In this document: piece after piece, positions 18,726-27,030 of the stretch
Position numbering within the stretch: position 1 is the stretch's first letter
How the letters are laid out: each line of letters opens with the position of its first letter
DNA from: Sphingomonas crusticola
GTDB lineage: Bacteria > Pseudomonadota > Alphaproteobacteria > Sphingomonadales > Sphingomonadaceae
Direction of reading: 5' to 3'
Assembly: GCF_003391115.1 (NCBI RefSeq)
Contig: NZ_QTJP01000001.1
Location: 1,054,001 to 1,118,000, forward strand
DNA: 64,000 nt
Notes under the pieces: model-generated
Database searches by the model: none
Told to the model about the DNA's origin: nothing
Seen by the model: only the letters and a program-made list of their open reading frames with translations
Position numbers and translations under genes: made by a program

Positions 18726-20195
18726 CTACAGCGTTACGCCGCGCTTCCAGATCGCGATTTCGCGCTCGCCATTGCGCTCGGCGGCCGTTTCGTCTCCCGA
18801 GGCGACCGCGATGATCTTGTCGAGCAAGGCCGCAGCAGCCTCGTCCATCCCTTCATCCAGTACCTGGCCGGCATTGAAGTCGATCCAGCCCGGCTTGCGC
18901 GCGGCAAGGTCACTATTCGACGCAATCTTTATCGTCGGTACCGGGAAGCCGAGCGGCGTGCCCCGTCCCGTGGTAAAAAGGATCGCCGTCGCGCCGGCGG
19001 CGGCAAGCGCGGTCGAGGAGACGGCGTCATTGCCGGGCGCCTCCAGCAGGGTGAGGCCGGCCGTGCCGACGCGCTCGCCATAACGACGCACGTCGGTGAC
19101 GATCGCCCTCCCCGCTTTCTGCACCGCACCGAGCGACTTCTCCTCAAGGGTGGTGATGCCCCCGGCAATATTGCCGGGCGACGGATTCTCGGAAACCGGC
19201 TCGCCGTGATCGGTGAAATAGGTTTTGAAGCCGTTCACGAGATCGACGATCCCTGCGAACACGCCTTCGTCGACAGCTCGCGCCATCAGCATCTGCTCGG
19301 CGCCGAAGATTTCCGGTATCTCGGTCAGGATCGCGGTGCCGCCCGCGCTGGTGACGGCGTCGCTCATCCGGCCGACGAGCGGATTGGCGGTGAGACCGGA
19401 GAAACCGTCCGATCCGCCGCATTTCACCCCCAGCACCAATTCCGACAGCGGGACCGTGGTGCGCTCCGCCAGCGCGACCTCGGCGATCATCGCCTCGACC
19501 AGCGCCAGCCCTTCCTCGACCTCGTCACCGGCCAGCTGCGCGGTGAGCGTCCGGATCTTGCTGCGCACCGCCGGATCGATCTCGGCCAGCAGCCGGTCGA
19601 GCTGATTGGATTCGCAACCCAGCCCGACGATCAGCACCCCGCCCGCATTGGGATGGGCCGCGAGCGAAGCAAGGATCGATCGCGTGCCGTTGAGATCGTC
19701 GCCGAGTTGCGAGCAGCCGAACGGGTGGGCGAAGGCATGGACGCCATCAATCCGGCCTTCGATTTGCGCATTCGCCAGGGCTGCAATGCGCGTGGCGGTG
19801 CGCCCGACGCAGCCTACCGTCGGTAAAATCCAGATCTCGTTGCGCGTGCCGACCCGTCCATCCGCGCGGCGATACCCTTGAAATGTCACCGGCGCTCTCG
19901 GCGCCGCCGGATCGAATAGGGGCCGATAGGTATAGACGCCGCTTCCCTCGAGCGAGGTGGCGACATTGTGCGTGTGGACATGCTCACCGGCCAGGATCCC
20001 GCGCGTGGCATGACCGATCGGAAAGCCGAACTTGAGCACCGGCTGGCCCGCCTCGATCCCCTTGAGCGCCACCTTGTGCCCGCGTGGGATCGCCTCGAGG
20101 GCTTGCACGCCGAACAGGGTCTCGCCCGGCGCGATATCGCGCAAGGCGGCGGCGACGTCGTCGCGCGGATCGACCTGGAATACGGCCTGCATCAT
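18726..20195 (-). CDS. UxaA/altronate dehydratase-family protein
   Basis: A 489-residue protein with an N-terminal SAF domain (about 1-90, ending [11 protein letters not shown]) and a C-terminal dehydratase domain containing [34 protein letters not shown] and [19 protein letters not shown], whose cysteines suit the metal site of altronate/galactarate dehydratases. Its ATG overlaps the TGA of the lldD gene, so it is the last gene of the iclR operon. No step of the L-rhamnose route requires it. It could act on another aldonate, for example altronate from galacturonate released with rhamnose. The substrate is unproven. Confidence 0.88.
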   Translation of the reverse strand: MMQAVFQVDPRDDVAAALRDIAPGETLFGVQALEAIPRGHKVALKGIEAGQPVLKFGFPIGHATRGILAGEHVHTHNVATSLEGSGVYTYRPLFDPAAPRAPVTFQGYRRADGRVGTRNEIWILPTVGCVGRTATRIAALANAQIEGRIDGVHAFAHPFGCSQLGDDLNGTRSILASLAAHPNAGGVLIVGLGCESNQLDRLLAEIDPAVRSKIRTLTAQLAGDEVEEGLALVEAMIAEVALAERTTVPLSELVLGVKCGGSDGFSGLTANPLVGRMSDAVTSAGGTAILTEIPEIFGAEQMLMARAVDEGVFAGIVDLVNGFKTYFTDHGEPVSENPSPGNIAGGITTLEEKSLGAVQKAGRAIVTDVRRYGERVGTAGLTLLEAPGNDAVSSTALAAAGATAILFTTGRGTPLGFPVPTIKIASNSDLAARKPGWIDFNAGQVLDEGMDEAAAALLDKIIAVASGDETAAERNGEREIAIWKRGVTL

Positions 20196-21337
20196 TTCAC
20201 CAGCATGTCAGGGTTGATGTCGCCAACTGAGGTGCAGCCGGTGAGCGCCATCGCAATGCGCATCTCTGCTTCGAACAGACGCAATATATGCGCGACGCCG
20301 GCTTCGCCACCACCCGCAAGCGCATAAATCCAGGCGCGGCCCAGCATTACGCCTTGCGCGCCCAGCGCCATCAGCCGCACCACATCGAGACCGGATCGCA
20401 CGCCGCCGTCGGCCAGCACCGTCAGCCTGCCGCCGACGGCATCGGCAATCGCGGGCAAGGCGCTGGCGGTCGACGGCACGCCGTCCAGCTGACGCCCGCC
20501 ATGATTGGACACGACGATACCGTCCGCGCCGACACTGACCGCGGCGCGGGCATCCTCGCTGTCCAATATGCCCTTGATGATGAGCGGCCCGTCCCACAAC
20601 GAACGGATGAAATCCAGGTCCGCCCAGGTGCAGCGCGGATCGAAATTGTTCCGCATCCAACCCAGAAAGTCCTCAAGCCCCGAATTCTTGCCGAGCACCG
20701 GCGCGACGTTGCCAAGCTGGTGCGGACGTCCGCGCAATCCGACATCATAGGCCCAGCCCGGCCGAGCCAGCGCCTGGAGCGTCCGTCGCAAATTGCCGCG
20801 GAAGCCGGGAGCACCGGCGAGCCCGGAGCGCAGATCGCGATAGCGTGAGCCCGGCAACGGCATGTCCACCGTGAAGAACAAGGCGGTACAGCCCGCGGCT
20901 TTGGCCTGCGCGATGAGGTCGGCCATGAATCGGCGGTCGCGGATCATGTAGAGCTGAAACCAGAAGGGCTTGTCGGTCGCCTTGGCGACTTCGTCGATCG
21001 AGCAGGCGGAGACAGTCGACAGGCAGAAGGGAATGCCTGCAGCCCCCGCGGCACGCGCCGCCTGGATCTCGCCCCGACGTGCCATCATCCCCCCCAATCC
21101 GATCGGCCCGAGCGCGATCGGCAGCGGAATTTCCTGCCCGAACAGGCTGGTTGAGAGTTCGATGGTGGATACGTCACACAGTACGCGCTGGCGCAAGGCG
21201 ATCGCTTCCAGGTCCGTCACGTTGCGGCGCAGCGTCACTTCACCGTACGAACCGCCGTCGATATATTCGAACAGGAAACGCGGCAGGCGTCGCCGCGCCA
21301 GCTCGCGATAATCGAGCGCGGATGCGGCCTTTCTCAT
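20192..21337 (-). CDS. lldD: FMN-dependent L-lactate dehydrogenase
   Basis: A 381-residue alpha-hydroxy acid dehydrogenase with a TIM barrel. It has the N-terminal [13 protein letters not shown], the FMN/substrate region [12 protein letters not shown] and WFQLYM, the catalytic Lys in LIIKGILD, the active-site [11 protein letters not shown] (catalytic His) and the phosphate-binding [10 protein letters not shown]. It oxidises L-lactate to pyruvate and passes electrons to the quinone pool. Its ATG overlaps the TGA of the rhamnose dehydrogenase gene. That placement makes sense: the diketo-hydrolase route of L-rhamnose yields pyruvate and L-lactate, so this enzyme completes the pathway. Confidence 0.92.
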   Translation of the reverse strand: MRKAASALDYRELARRRLPRFLFEYIDGGSYGEVTLRRNVTDLEAIALRQRVLCDVSTIELSTSLFGQEIPLPIALGPIGLGGMMARRGEIQAARAAGAAGIPFCLSTVSACSIDEVAKATDKPFWFQLYMIRDRRFMADLIAQAKAAGCTALFFTVDMPLPGSRYRDLRSGLAGAPGFRGNLRRTLQALARPGWAYDVGLRGRPHQLGNVAPVLGKNSGLEDFLGWMRNNFDPRCTWADLDFIRSLWDGPLIIKGILDSEDARAAVSVGADGIVVSNHGGRQLDGVPSTASALPAIADAVGGRLTVLADGGVRSGLDVVRLMALGAQGVMLGRAWIYALAGGGEAGVAHILRLFEAEMRIAMALTGCTSVGDINPDMLVK

Positions 21338-22098
21338 TGCAGGTTCACGAATGCGCCGCCGTCGACGAGCAAGGCCGCGCCGGTGACGTAGCGCGCCATG
21401 TCGGACGCGAGGAAGATGATGGGTCCGGCAAGATCCTCGGGCTGGCCGAGCCGTCCGAGCGGCACGCGCTGTTCCATGTGCATGCGCTTGGCCGGATCGG
21501 CGAGGTCGTCCTTGTTGATGTCGGTCAGGATCGTGCCCGGCAGCACCGAATTACAGCGTATGCTGTGGCGCCCGAGGGCAATCGCCGCCGACTGCATCAG
21601 GGAATGCACGCCCGCCTTGGTCGGTGTGTAATGCGTCTGATATTCGCCCCCGACGAGCGCCGAAATGGACGACACCGCCACAATGGCGCCGCCATGGCCC
21701 TGCTCCACCATGCGGTTCGCGGCGGCCTGGACCATATAATAAGCCCCGTGAAGATTGACGCGCATCGTCCGCTCGAACGTATCGATCGGCATGTCGAGGA
21801 AGGCGTGGAACGGACAGATGCCGGCATTATTGACCAGAACGTCCACCTTGCCGAGGGCGGCGGCGGCGGCGGCGACGAAGTGGGTCGCAGTCTCCGGCTC
21901 GGCAACGTCGCCCCTTATAGCGATGCCACGTCGGCCTTCCGCCTCGATCGCCGCGATGCAGCTTTCGGCGGCATCGTCGTCGTCGAGATAATTGATGGCG
22001 ACGTCGGCGCCCGCCCTCGCGGCGCCGATCGCCGCCGCGCGCCCGATCCCGGCGGACGCGCCCGTCACCAGCACCGTCTTTCCTGCAAGCAAACCCAT
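21334..22098 (-). CDS. L-rhamnose 1-dehydrogenase (SDR family)
   Basis: A 254-residue classical SDR enzyme. It has the NAD(P)-binding [26 protein letters not shown], the catalytic Ser in [22 protein letters not shown] with Tyr-x3-Lys, the segment [14 protein letters not shown], and the end [16 protein letters not shown] plus FVNLQ. Several of these match, from memory, the characterised L-rhamnose dehydrogenase of Azotobacter vinelandii. It oxidises L-rhamnose to the lactone, the first step. The start at 22098 lies 4 nt after the iclR stop. The upstream in-frame extension overlaps iclR and is not used. Confidence 0.92.
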   Translation of the reverse strand: MGLLAGKTVLVTGASAGIGRAAAIGAARAGADVAINYLDDDDAAESCIAAIEAEGRRGIAIRGDVAEPETATHFVAAAAAALGKVDVLVNNAGICPFHAFLDMPIDTFERTMRVNLHGAYYMVQAAANRMVEQGHGGAIVAVSSISALVGGEYQTHYTPTKAGVHSLMQSAAIALGRHSIRCNSVLPGTILTDINKDDLADPAKRMHMEQRVPLGRLGQPEDLAGPIIFLASDMARYVTGAALLVDGGAFVNLQ

Positions 22099-22102
22099 TC
22101 CC

Positions 22103-22948
22103 CTAACGTCGCCCTCGCCCACGGCGCGACTTCTGCGCGGTCTCGGCCGACCAGCCGAGGTCGGCGCCGATCGCGCCCGCCGTCTGCCGTACCTCCGCGG
22201 AAAGCGCCTGCATCCGATCGTCCGCCATATATTGGGCGGCGCTCGAAACGCTGATCGCTGCCACGATATTGCCGGCGGCATCGCGCACTGGCGCCGCGAC
22301 GCAACGGATCAGATCCTCATTCTCCTCGAGATCGAACGCGCGGCCAACGTCGACATAGCCATGCATGCGCTTGAGCCAGAGATCGTAATCGGCCTTGGGT
22401 GATCCTGCCGCCTGATCCTGTTCGAACAATTTGCGCCAATGATCGACCGTATCGTCGAGCAGCAACGCCTTGCCGAGGCCGGTGGAGGTGAGCGGCTGCC
22501 GATCGCCGACGCGGCTGCTAATCTCGACGCGGCGCCGCCCAGGCACCTTGTCGAGATAAAGCGCGCGCTCGGCGTCAAGTACGCCCAGGTGAACCGTATC
22601 CTCGGTCGACGTCGCCAGCGCCTCCAGATGCGGTCGCGCGACCTGGACCACATCGGTCTGCTGTTGGGCCAGGAACCCCAGTTCGAGCAATTTCGGACCG
22701 AGCTGATAGCCCATGCGCGGCAGGAAGCTGACATAGCGGCGCTCGATCAGCGCGGTCGCCAGCCTGTGCGTCGTCGATCGCGTCAGCCCGAGCCTGGCGG
22801 CCAGTTCGGCCAGCGGGACGGGACCGTCGGCGACGGCCTCGACGACATCCAGCCCACGCAGCAGCGTCTGGCTCCCGCCCTGCGCCTTCGCTGCCGGAAG
22901 GGGGGAGTCGATCTGCGCGAAATCTTGGTTTGACGAGCCGTTTCTCAT
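22103..22948 (-). CDS. IclR-family transcriptional regulator of the rhamnose region
   Basis: A 281-residue regulator. After a variable N-terminus, a winged helix-turn-helix lies at about 25-90 (LAELAARLGLTRSTTHRLATALIERRYV). The IclR effector domain follows (about 95-270) with KVPGRRRVEISSRVGDRQPLTSTGLGKALL and RCVAAPVRDAAGNIVAAISVSS. It is the first gene of the leftward operon with rhamnose dehydrogenase, lldD and the UxaA-family gene, and is divergent from rhmD. A palindrome lies 14 bp upstream of its ATG and recurs at the TonB receptor promoter. I infer that it represses these promoters and responds to a rhamnose-pathway intermediate. Confidence 0.9.
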   Translation of the reverse strand: MRNGSSNQDFAQIDSPLPAAKAQGGSQTLLRGLDVVEAVADGPVPLAELAARLGLTRSTTHRLATALIERRYVSFLPRMGYQLGPKLLELGFLAQQQTDVVQVARPHLEALATSTEDTVHLGVLDAERALYLDKVPGRRRVEISSRVGDRQPLTSTGLGKALLLDDTVDHWRKLFEQDQAAGSPKADYDLWLKRMHGYVDVGRAFDLEENEDLIRCVAAPVRDAAGNIVAAISVSSAAQYMADDRMQALSAEVRQTAGAIGADLGWSAETAQKSRRGRGRR

Positions 22949-22958
22949 TTCGTAATAC
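22930..22958 (+). promoter_or_regulatory. predicted promoter of the rhmD operon
   Basis: TTGACG (22930-22935), a 17-nt spacer and TAATAC (22953-22958), then 4 nt to the palindrome. The -35 box lies inside the 5' end of the divergent iclR gene. The arrangement is the same as at the TonB receptor promoter. Confidence 0.6.
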
Positions 22959-22962
22959 TCAA

Positions 22963-22977
22963 TCCCATAATATGGAA
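22963..22977. promoter_or_regulatory. palindromic operator between iclR and rhmD
   Basis: TCCCATA-A-TATGGAA differs at one position from the perfect palindrome at 15480-15494. It covers the predicted rightward start site and lies 14 bp before the iclR ATG, so one bound dimer could control both directions. Confidence 0.65.
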
Positions 22978-23009
22978 CTTGACGGCCGGCAAGGCCGCTA
23001 GAGGGGAAA

Positions 23010-23081
23010 ATGATTGTGACGAAGCCCTGTCCGTGCGGCTCTGTACCAAATAGTGGTACGAACTTGCTAGCGCCTCGCTAA
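23010..23081 (+). CDS. possible 23-residue leader peptide before rhmD
   Basis: A short ORF starts at ATG 23010 after GAGGGGAAA, a ribosome binding site at least as good as that of most genes here. It has 23 codons and ends TAA at 23081, 20 nt before rhmD. It contains CPCG and holds the second palindrome of this leader within its codons. It would lie in the rhmD transcript if the promoter at 22930 is used. It could be a leader peptide, a remnant of a lost gene, or chance. No homologue is known to me. Confidence 0.3.
   Translation: MIVTKPCPCGSVPNSGTNLLAPR
23043..23059. promoter_or_regulatory. second palindrome in the rhmD leader
   Basis: GTACCA-AATAG-TGGTAC is a perfect 6-bp inverted repeat with a 5-bp spacer. 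It shares the symmetric core CCA-N5-TGG with the two operators at 15480 and 22963, so it may be a second, weaker site for the same regulator, downstream of the start site. Confidence 0.45.
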
Positions 23082-23101
23082 GCTTCTTTCACGGACGTCG
23101 C

Positions 23102-24286
23102 ATGCCTTTTCCCCGCATCAAGCAGGTTCGAGCCAGTGTCGTACGCGGCGGCGGCGCCGACTATCACGATCAGGCTGACGGCCATTGGATCGACGATCAC
23201 ATCGCGACGCCGATGGCGAAATATCCGGAATATCGTCAGTCGCGCCGCAGCTTCGGCATCAACGTGCTCGGTACATTGGTGGTCGAGATCGAGGCCGAGG
23301 ATGGCACGATCGGCTTCGCGGTAACCACCGGCGGCGAGCCGGCCTGCTACCTGGTCGAGAAGCATTTCGCCCGTTTCCTCGAGGGGCGCGACCCGTCGGA
23401 GGTGGAGCGGATCTGGGACCAGATGTACTTCGCCTCGCAATATTATGGTCGCAAGGGCCTGGTCGTGAACGCCCTGTCCGGCGTCGACCTCGCGCTTTGG
23501 GATCTGCTCGGGCGGCTGCGGCAGGAGCCGGTCTATCACATGCTCGGCGGTGCCGTGCGCGACGAGCTGCAATTCTACGCGACCGGCGCTCGGCCCGACC
23601 TCGCCAAGGAGATGGGCTTCATCGGCGGCAAGCTGCCGCTTCATCATGGTCCAGCCGAGGGCGAGGAGGGCCTGGCCAAGAATATTGCCGCCCTCGCCGA
23701 AATGCGCGCGCGTGTCGGCGACGATTTCTGGCTGATGCTGGATTGTTGGATGGCGCTCGACGTCAATTATGCGACCCGGCTCGCCATCCTCGCCCACGAA
23801 CACGGCCTCAAGTGGATCGAGGAGGCGATCAGCCCCGATGATTATTGGGGCTATGCCGAGCTCAAGCGCAACGTCCCCAAGGGCATGCTCGTCACGACCG
23901 GCGAGCATGAGGCGACGCGCTGGGGCTTCCGCATGCTGCTGGAGATGGATTGCTGCGATATCATCCAGCCCGACGTCGGCTGGTGCGGCGGGGTGACCGA
24001 ACTGATCAAGATTTCGGCGCTGGCGGACGCGCACGGCAAGCTGGTCGTGCCGCACGGATCGTCCGTTTATTCCTACCATTTCGTGATCACGCGCCACAAC
24101 AGCCCGTTCGCCGAATTCCTGATGATGCACCCGCAAGCATCGGAGGTAGTGCCGATGTTCGCGCCGCAATTGCTTGGCGAGCCGGTTCCGATCAATGGCC
24201 GCATGCGCGCCTCGGCGCTCGATAAACCCGGTTTCGGGGTGGAGCTGAACCGCGATATCGCGCTGCACCGCCCGTATACCCACTAA
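23102..24286 (+). CDS. rhmD: L-rhamnonate dehydratase (enolase superfamily)
   Basis: A 394-residue enzyme that dehydrates L-rhamnonate to 2-keto-3-deoxy-L-rhamnonate. The N-terminal capping domain includes [22 protein letters not shown], a hallmark of rhamnonate dehydratase. The barrel has metal ligands in LMLDCWM (Asp), [12 protein letters not shown] (Glu) and TTGEHEATR (Glu), followed by [10 protein letters not shown] and the catalytic VPHGSSVYS (His). The C-terminus [12 protein letters not shown] also matches E. coli RhmD as I recall it. It leads the rightward operon. The ribosome binding site is weak. Confidence 0.95.
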   Translation: MPFPRIKQVRASVVRGGGADYHDQADGHWIDDHIATPMAKYPEYRQSRRSFGINVLGTLVVEIEAEDGTIGFAVTTGGEPACYLVEKHFARFLEGRDPSEVERIWDQMYFASQYYGRKGLVVNALSGVDLALWDLLGRLRQEPVYHMLGGAVRDELQFYATGARPDLAKEMGFIGGKLPLHHGPAEGEEGLAKNIAALAEMRARVGDDFWLMLDCWMALDVNYATRLAILAHEHGLKWIEEAISPDDYWGYAELKRNVPKGMLVTTGEHEATRWGFRMLLEMDCCDIIQPDVGWCGGVTELIKISALADAHGKLVVPHGSSVYSYHFVITRHNSPFAEFLMMHPQASEVVPMFAPQLLGEPVPINGRMRASALDKPGFGVELNRDIALHRPYTH

Positions 24287-24295
24287 GGATTTGCG

Positions 24296-25153
24296 ATGAA
24301 GCTGCTGCGTTACGGGCCACAAGGCCAGGAAAAGCCGGGATTGCTGGATGCGGAGGGACGCATTCGCGACCTGTCGGGCTACGTTCCCGATATCACGGCG
24401 GCGACGCTTGCTCCCGACCGTCTCACCGCATTGGGCGCGATAGACCCGGCATCGCTTCCATTGGTGGCGGAAAGCCCGCGCTACGGCGTGCCAGTAAACG
24501 GCGTCGGCAAGTTCGTCGCGATCGGCCTCAACTATGCCGACCACGCGGCAGAATCGAATCTGCCGATCCCGAGCGAGCCGATCGTCTTCAATAAGTGGAT
24601 CAATTGCCTGCAAGGTGCGAACGACCCTGTGACGATCCCGCGCGACTCCGAGAAGACGGACTGGGAAGTCGAGTTGGGCGTCGTGATCGGCACCCGCGCA
24701 AGCTATGTCGAGGAGGCCGACGCGCTTGCGCATGTCGCGGGCTATTGCGTCGTCAACGACGTTTCCGAGCGCCATTGGCAGCTGGAGCGCGGTCCCACCT
24801 GGGACAAGGGCAAGGGCTTTCCCACCTTCGGCCCGGTCGGCCCCTGGCTGGTGACGGCCGATGAGGTCGGCGATCCGCAAAATCTGGCGATGTGGCTCTC
24901 GGTCAACGGCAAGCGCGTGCAGGATGGCAGCACGCGCACGATGATCTTCTCGGTCGCCCAGATCGTCGCTTATTGCTCGCAGATCATGACGCTGGAGCCG
25001 GGTGATATAATCACCACCGGCACGCCGCCCGGCGTCGGCATGGGCCATAAGCCCGAGCCATGGTTCCTCAAGACGGGTGACGTGGTGGAGCTCGGCATCG
25101 ACCGGCTCGGCCAGCAGCGGCAGGAATTCGTCGCGTGGGCGCCGGCCGCATGA
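24296..25153 (+). CDS. 2,4-diketo-3-deoxy-L-rhamnonate hydrolase (FAH family)
   Basis: A 285-residue fumarylacetoacetate hydrolase-family enzyme. The catalytic domain starts near residue 70 with FVAIGLNYADHAAES. Metal ligands are in DWEVELGVVIG and the later NDVSERHWQLERG. The segments KGKGFPTFGPVGPWLV and IITTGTPPGVGMG are typical. Next to rhmD and a dedicated SDR, the likely reaction is hydrolysis of 2,4-diketo-3-deoxy-L-rhamnonate to pyruvate and L-lactate (LRA6 of the Sphingomonas pathway). It lies 9 nt after rhmD and overlaps the next gene by 4 nt (ATGA). Confidence 0.9.
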   Translation: MKLLRYGPQGQEKPGLLDAEGRIRDLSGYVPDITAATLAPDRLTALGAIDPASLPLVAESPRYGVPVNGVGKFVAIGLNYADHAAESNLPIPSEPIVFNKWINCLQGANDPVTIPRDSEKTDWEVELGVVIGTRASYVEEADALAHVAGYCVVNDVSERHWQLERGPTWDKGKGFPTFGPVGPWLVTADEVGDPQNLAMWLSVNGKRVQDGSTRTMIFSVAQIVAYCSQIMTLEPGDIITTGTPPGVGMGHKPEPWFLKTGDVVELGIDRLGQQRQEFVAWAPAA

Positions 25154-25899
25154 GCTGGAGCGATCGCTTCGCAGGGCGCTCCGCGATCGTCACCGGCGGC
25201 GCGTCGGGGCTTGGCAAGGCGGTGGCGTCGCGCCTGGTGGCCGAGGGTGGCAAGGTCGTGTTGTGGGACGTCGACGCGCCGGCGCTGGATGCTGCGAGCG
25301 ATGAGGTCGGCACGGCACATGTTCGGGTGGTGGACGTATCCGATCAGGCGGCGGTGGCCAGCGCCACTGCGGATGCGGTGCAGGTGCTTGGCGGACGTGT
25401 CGACATTCTCGTCAATTCTGCCGGCATTACCGGCGCCACCGCATCGGTCGATCAATATCCGATCGATAGCTGGCTGCGCGTGATGGACATCAATCTCAAC
25501 GGCCTGTTTTATTGTTGCCGCGCAATCGTGCCGCACATGCTGGAACAGGGCTACGGCCGCATCGTCAACGTCTCCTCGGTGGCGGGCAAAGAGGGCAATC
25601 CCAATGCGTCCGCTTATTCCGCGTCGAAAGCGGGCGTGATCGGCTTCACCAAATCGCTCGGCAAGGAATTGGCAACCAGGGGCATCATCGCCAACGCGAT
25701 CACGCCGGCCACGTTCGAAAGCCCGATCCTCGAGCAGCTCCCGCAAAGCCAGGTCGATTACATGCTGTCGAAGATCCCGATGGGACGGTTGGGCGAGATA
25801 CCGGAAACCGCGGCGATGGTGTGCTTCATGGCATCGGAGGAGTGCAGCTTCACCACGGCTGCGACCTTCGACACATCGGGGGGGCGGACCACTTTCTAA
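25150..25899 (+). CDS. 2-keto-3-deoxy-L-rhamnonate 4-dehydrogenase (SDR family)
   Basis: A 249-residue SDR with GGASGLGKAVA (NAD binding), NSAGITGATASVDQYP, the catalytic VSSVAGKEGNPNASAYSASK (Ser, Tyr, Lys) and an end TFDTSGGRTTF typical of the LRA5 subgroup. It oxidises L-KDR at C4 to give the substrate of the FAH-family hydrolase. The start at 25150 overlaps the TGA of that hydrolase gene, consistent with coupling. Substrate assignment rests on the cluster and on resemblance to the Sphingomonas enzyme. Confidence 0.88.
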   Translation: MSWSDRFAGRSAIVTGGASGLGKAVASRLVAEGGKVVLWDVDAPALDAASDEVGTAHVRVVDVSDQAAVASATADAVQVLGGRVDILVNSAGITGATASVDQYPIDSWLRVMDINLNGLFYCCRAIVPHMLEQGYGRIVNVSSVAGKEGNPNASAYSASKAGVIGFTKSLGKELATRGIIANAITPATFESPILEQLPQSQVDYMLSKIPMGRLGEIPETAAMVCFMASEECSFTTAATFDTSGGRTTF

Positions 25900-25918
25900 G
25901 GACGAACCAAATACCCAA

Positions 25919-26061
25919 CCCGCTCATCCTGAGTAGCGATCGAGTAGCTGCCGCAGGCGGCGTATCGAGAGCGCCTATCGAAGGAGATGGCAGTAACGTG
26001 CTTCGATACGAGCCCTCGATACGGCCTTCCGGCCTACTCGGTCTCTACGCAGCATGAGCGG
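25919..26061. repeat. dispersed palindromic element (CCGCTCATCCTGAG type)
   Basis: About 143 bp bounded by CCGCTCATCCTGAGTAG and, inverted, GCATGAGCGG. Inside are TCGATACG/CGTATCGA arms and the GCCGCAGGCGGC hairpin. It fills most of the gap between the L-KDR dehydrogenase and lactonase genes. A related element is at 50473-50570. No coding capacity is seen. Confidence 0.75.
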
Positions 26062-26120
26062 TAGTGATTGAGTGGAGCACCGCCGCCACCGGCAATAGCC
26101 GGGGAGCGACCGAGAGGAGG

Positions 26121-27020
26121 ATGATGCACGATCTGCCGTTCGTCGATGCGCACGTCCACCTGTGGGATCTCGCGCACCTGCATTATGCGTGGCTGACGCC
26201 GCCATTCAGCGACGACGGGCCGAACGGGTCGGTCGAGCCGATCGCGGCAACCTACCTGCTCGACGATTATCGCGCCGAAAGCGCGAATTGGAACGTCGCC
26301 GGCATGGTCCATGTCGAAGCCGGCGCGGATCCGGCGCAATCGCTCGACGAAACCGACTGGGTAGAGCAAGCCCGCACCGGGCGGGGCATGCCGAACGGCC
26401 TGGTTGCCTTTGCTGCGCTGGACGATCGCGACGTCGAACGGCAGCTCGCAGCCCAGGCGCAGCGCTCCGGCGTCTGCGGCATTCGCCATATCGTCAACTG
26501 GCACCCCGAGAAGCGACGTAGCTACACGCCGCGCGATGTGACGGGAGATGAGGCCTGGCAATGCGGCTTCGCACTGCTCGGCAAATATGGCTTGTCGTTC
26601 GACCTACAGGCCTATCCCGCGCAATTCGCTGCCTTGGCACGGCTGATCGCCCGCCATCCCGAGATCCCGGTGATCGTGAACCACGCGGGCATGGGCGTCG
26701 ACGATCCGGCCGAGTGGCGCGCGGGCATGACCCTGCTCGCGGCGCTGCCGCACGTCTCGGTCAAAGTCTCCGGGCTCGGCTTCGCCTTCAAGCCGTGGGA
26801 GGATGCCAAGGTGCGGGCGCGCGTCCTCGAGACGATCGATATCTTTGGAACCGAGCGCGCCATGTTTGCGAGCGACTTTCCGACCGACCGCCTGTTCGCC
26901 AGCTTCGACCGCACGCTTGGTGCGCTTGCGGAGGCGATCGCCGATTTCACCGACGCCGAGCGACGCGCTTTGTGGGGCCGCAACGCCAACCGCATCTACC
27001 GGCTTGGCCTGGACGTCTGA
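26121..27020 (+). CDS. L-rhamnono-1,4-lactonase (amidohydrolase family)
   Basis: A 299-residue TIM-barrel metal-dependent hydrolase (COG3618 type). GAGAGGAGG precedes two adjacent ATGs at 26121 and 26124. Metal-binding motifs are FVDAHVHLWD (HxH), IVNHAGMG (His) and MFASDFPTDR (Asp). The family includes the Sphingomonas L-rhamnonolactonase (LRA2), which opens the lactone made by rhamnose dehydrogenase. It lies 220 nt after the L-KDR dehydrogenase, with a palindromic element between, and 10 nt before rhaT. Confidence 0.88.
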   Translation: MMHDLPFVDAHVHLWDLAHLHYAWLTPPFSDDGPNGSVEPIAATYLLDDYRAESANWNVAGMVHVEAGADPAQSLDETDWVEQARTGRGMPNGLVAFAALDDRDVERQLAAQAQRSGVCGIRHIVNWHPEKRRSYTPRDVTGDEAWQCGFALLGKYGLSFDLQAYPAQFAALARLIARHPEIPVIVNHAGMGVDDPAEWRAGMTLLAALPHVSVKVSGLGFAFKPWEDAKVRARVLETIDIFGTERAMFASDFPTDRLFASFDRTLGALAEAIADFTDAERRALWGRNANRIYRLGLDV

Positions 27021-27030
27021 GGAGAAAGAT

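Noticed and set aside
23078-25048. Minus-strand 656-codon frame opposite rhmD and the FAH-family gene
   Set aside because: Spans two well-supported genes on the other strand and shows no recognisable domain.
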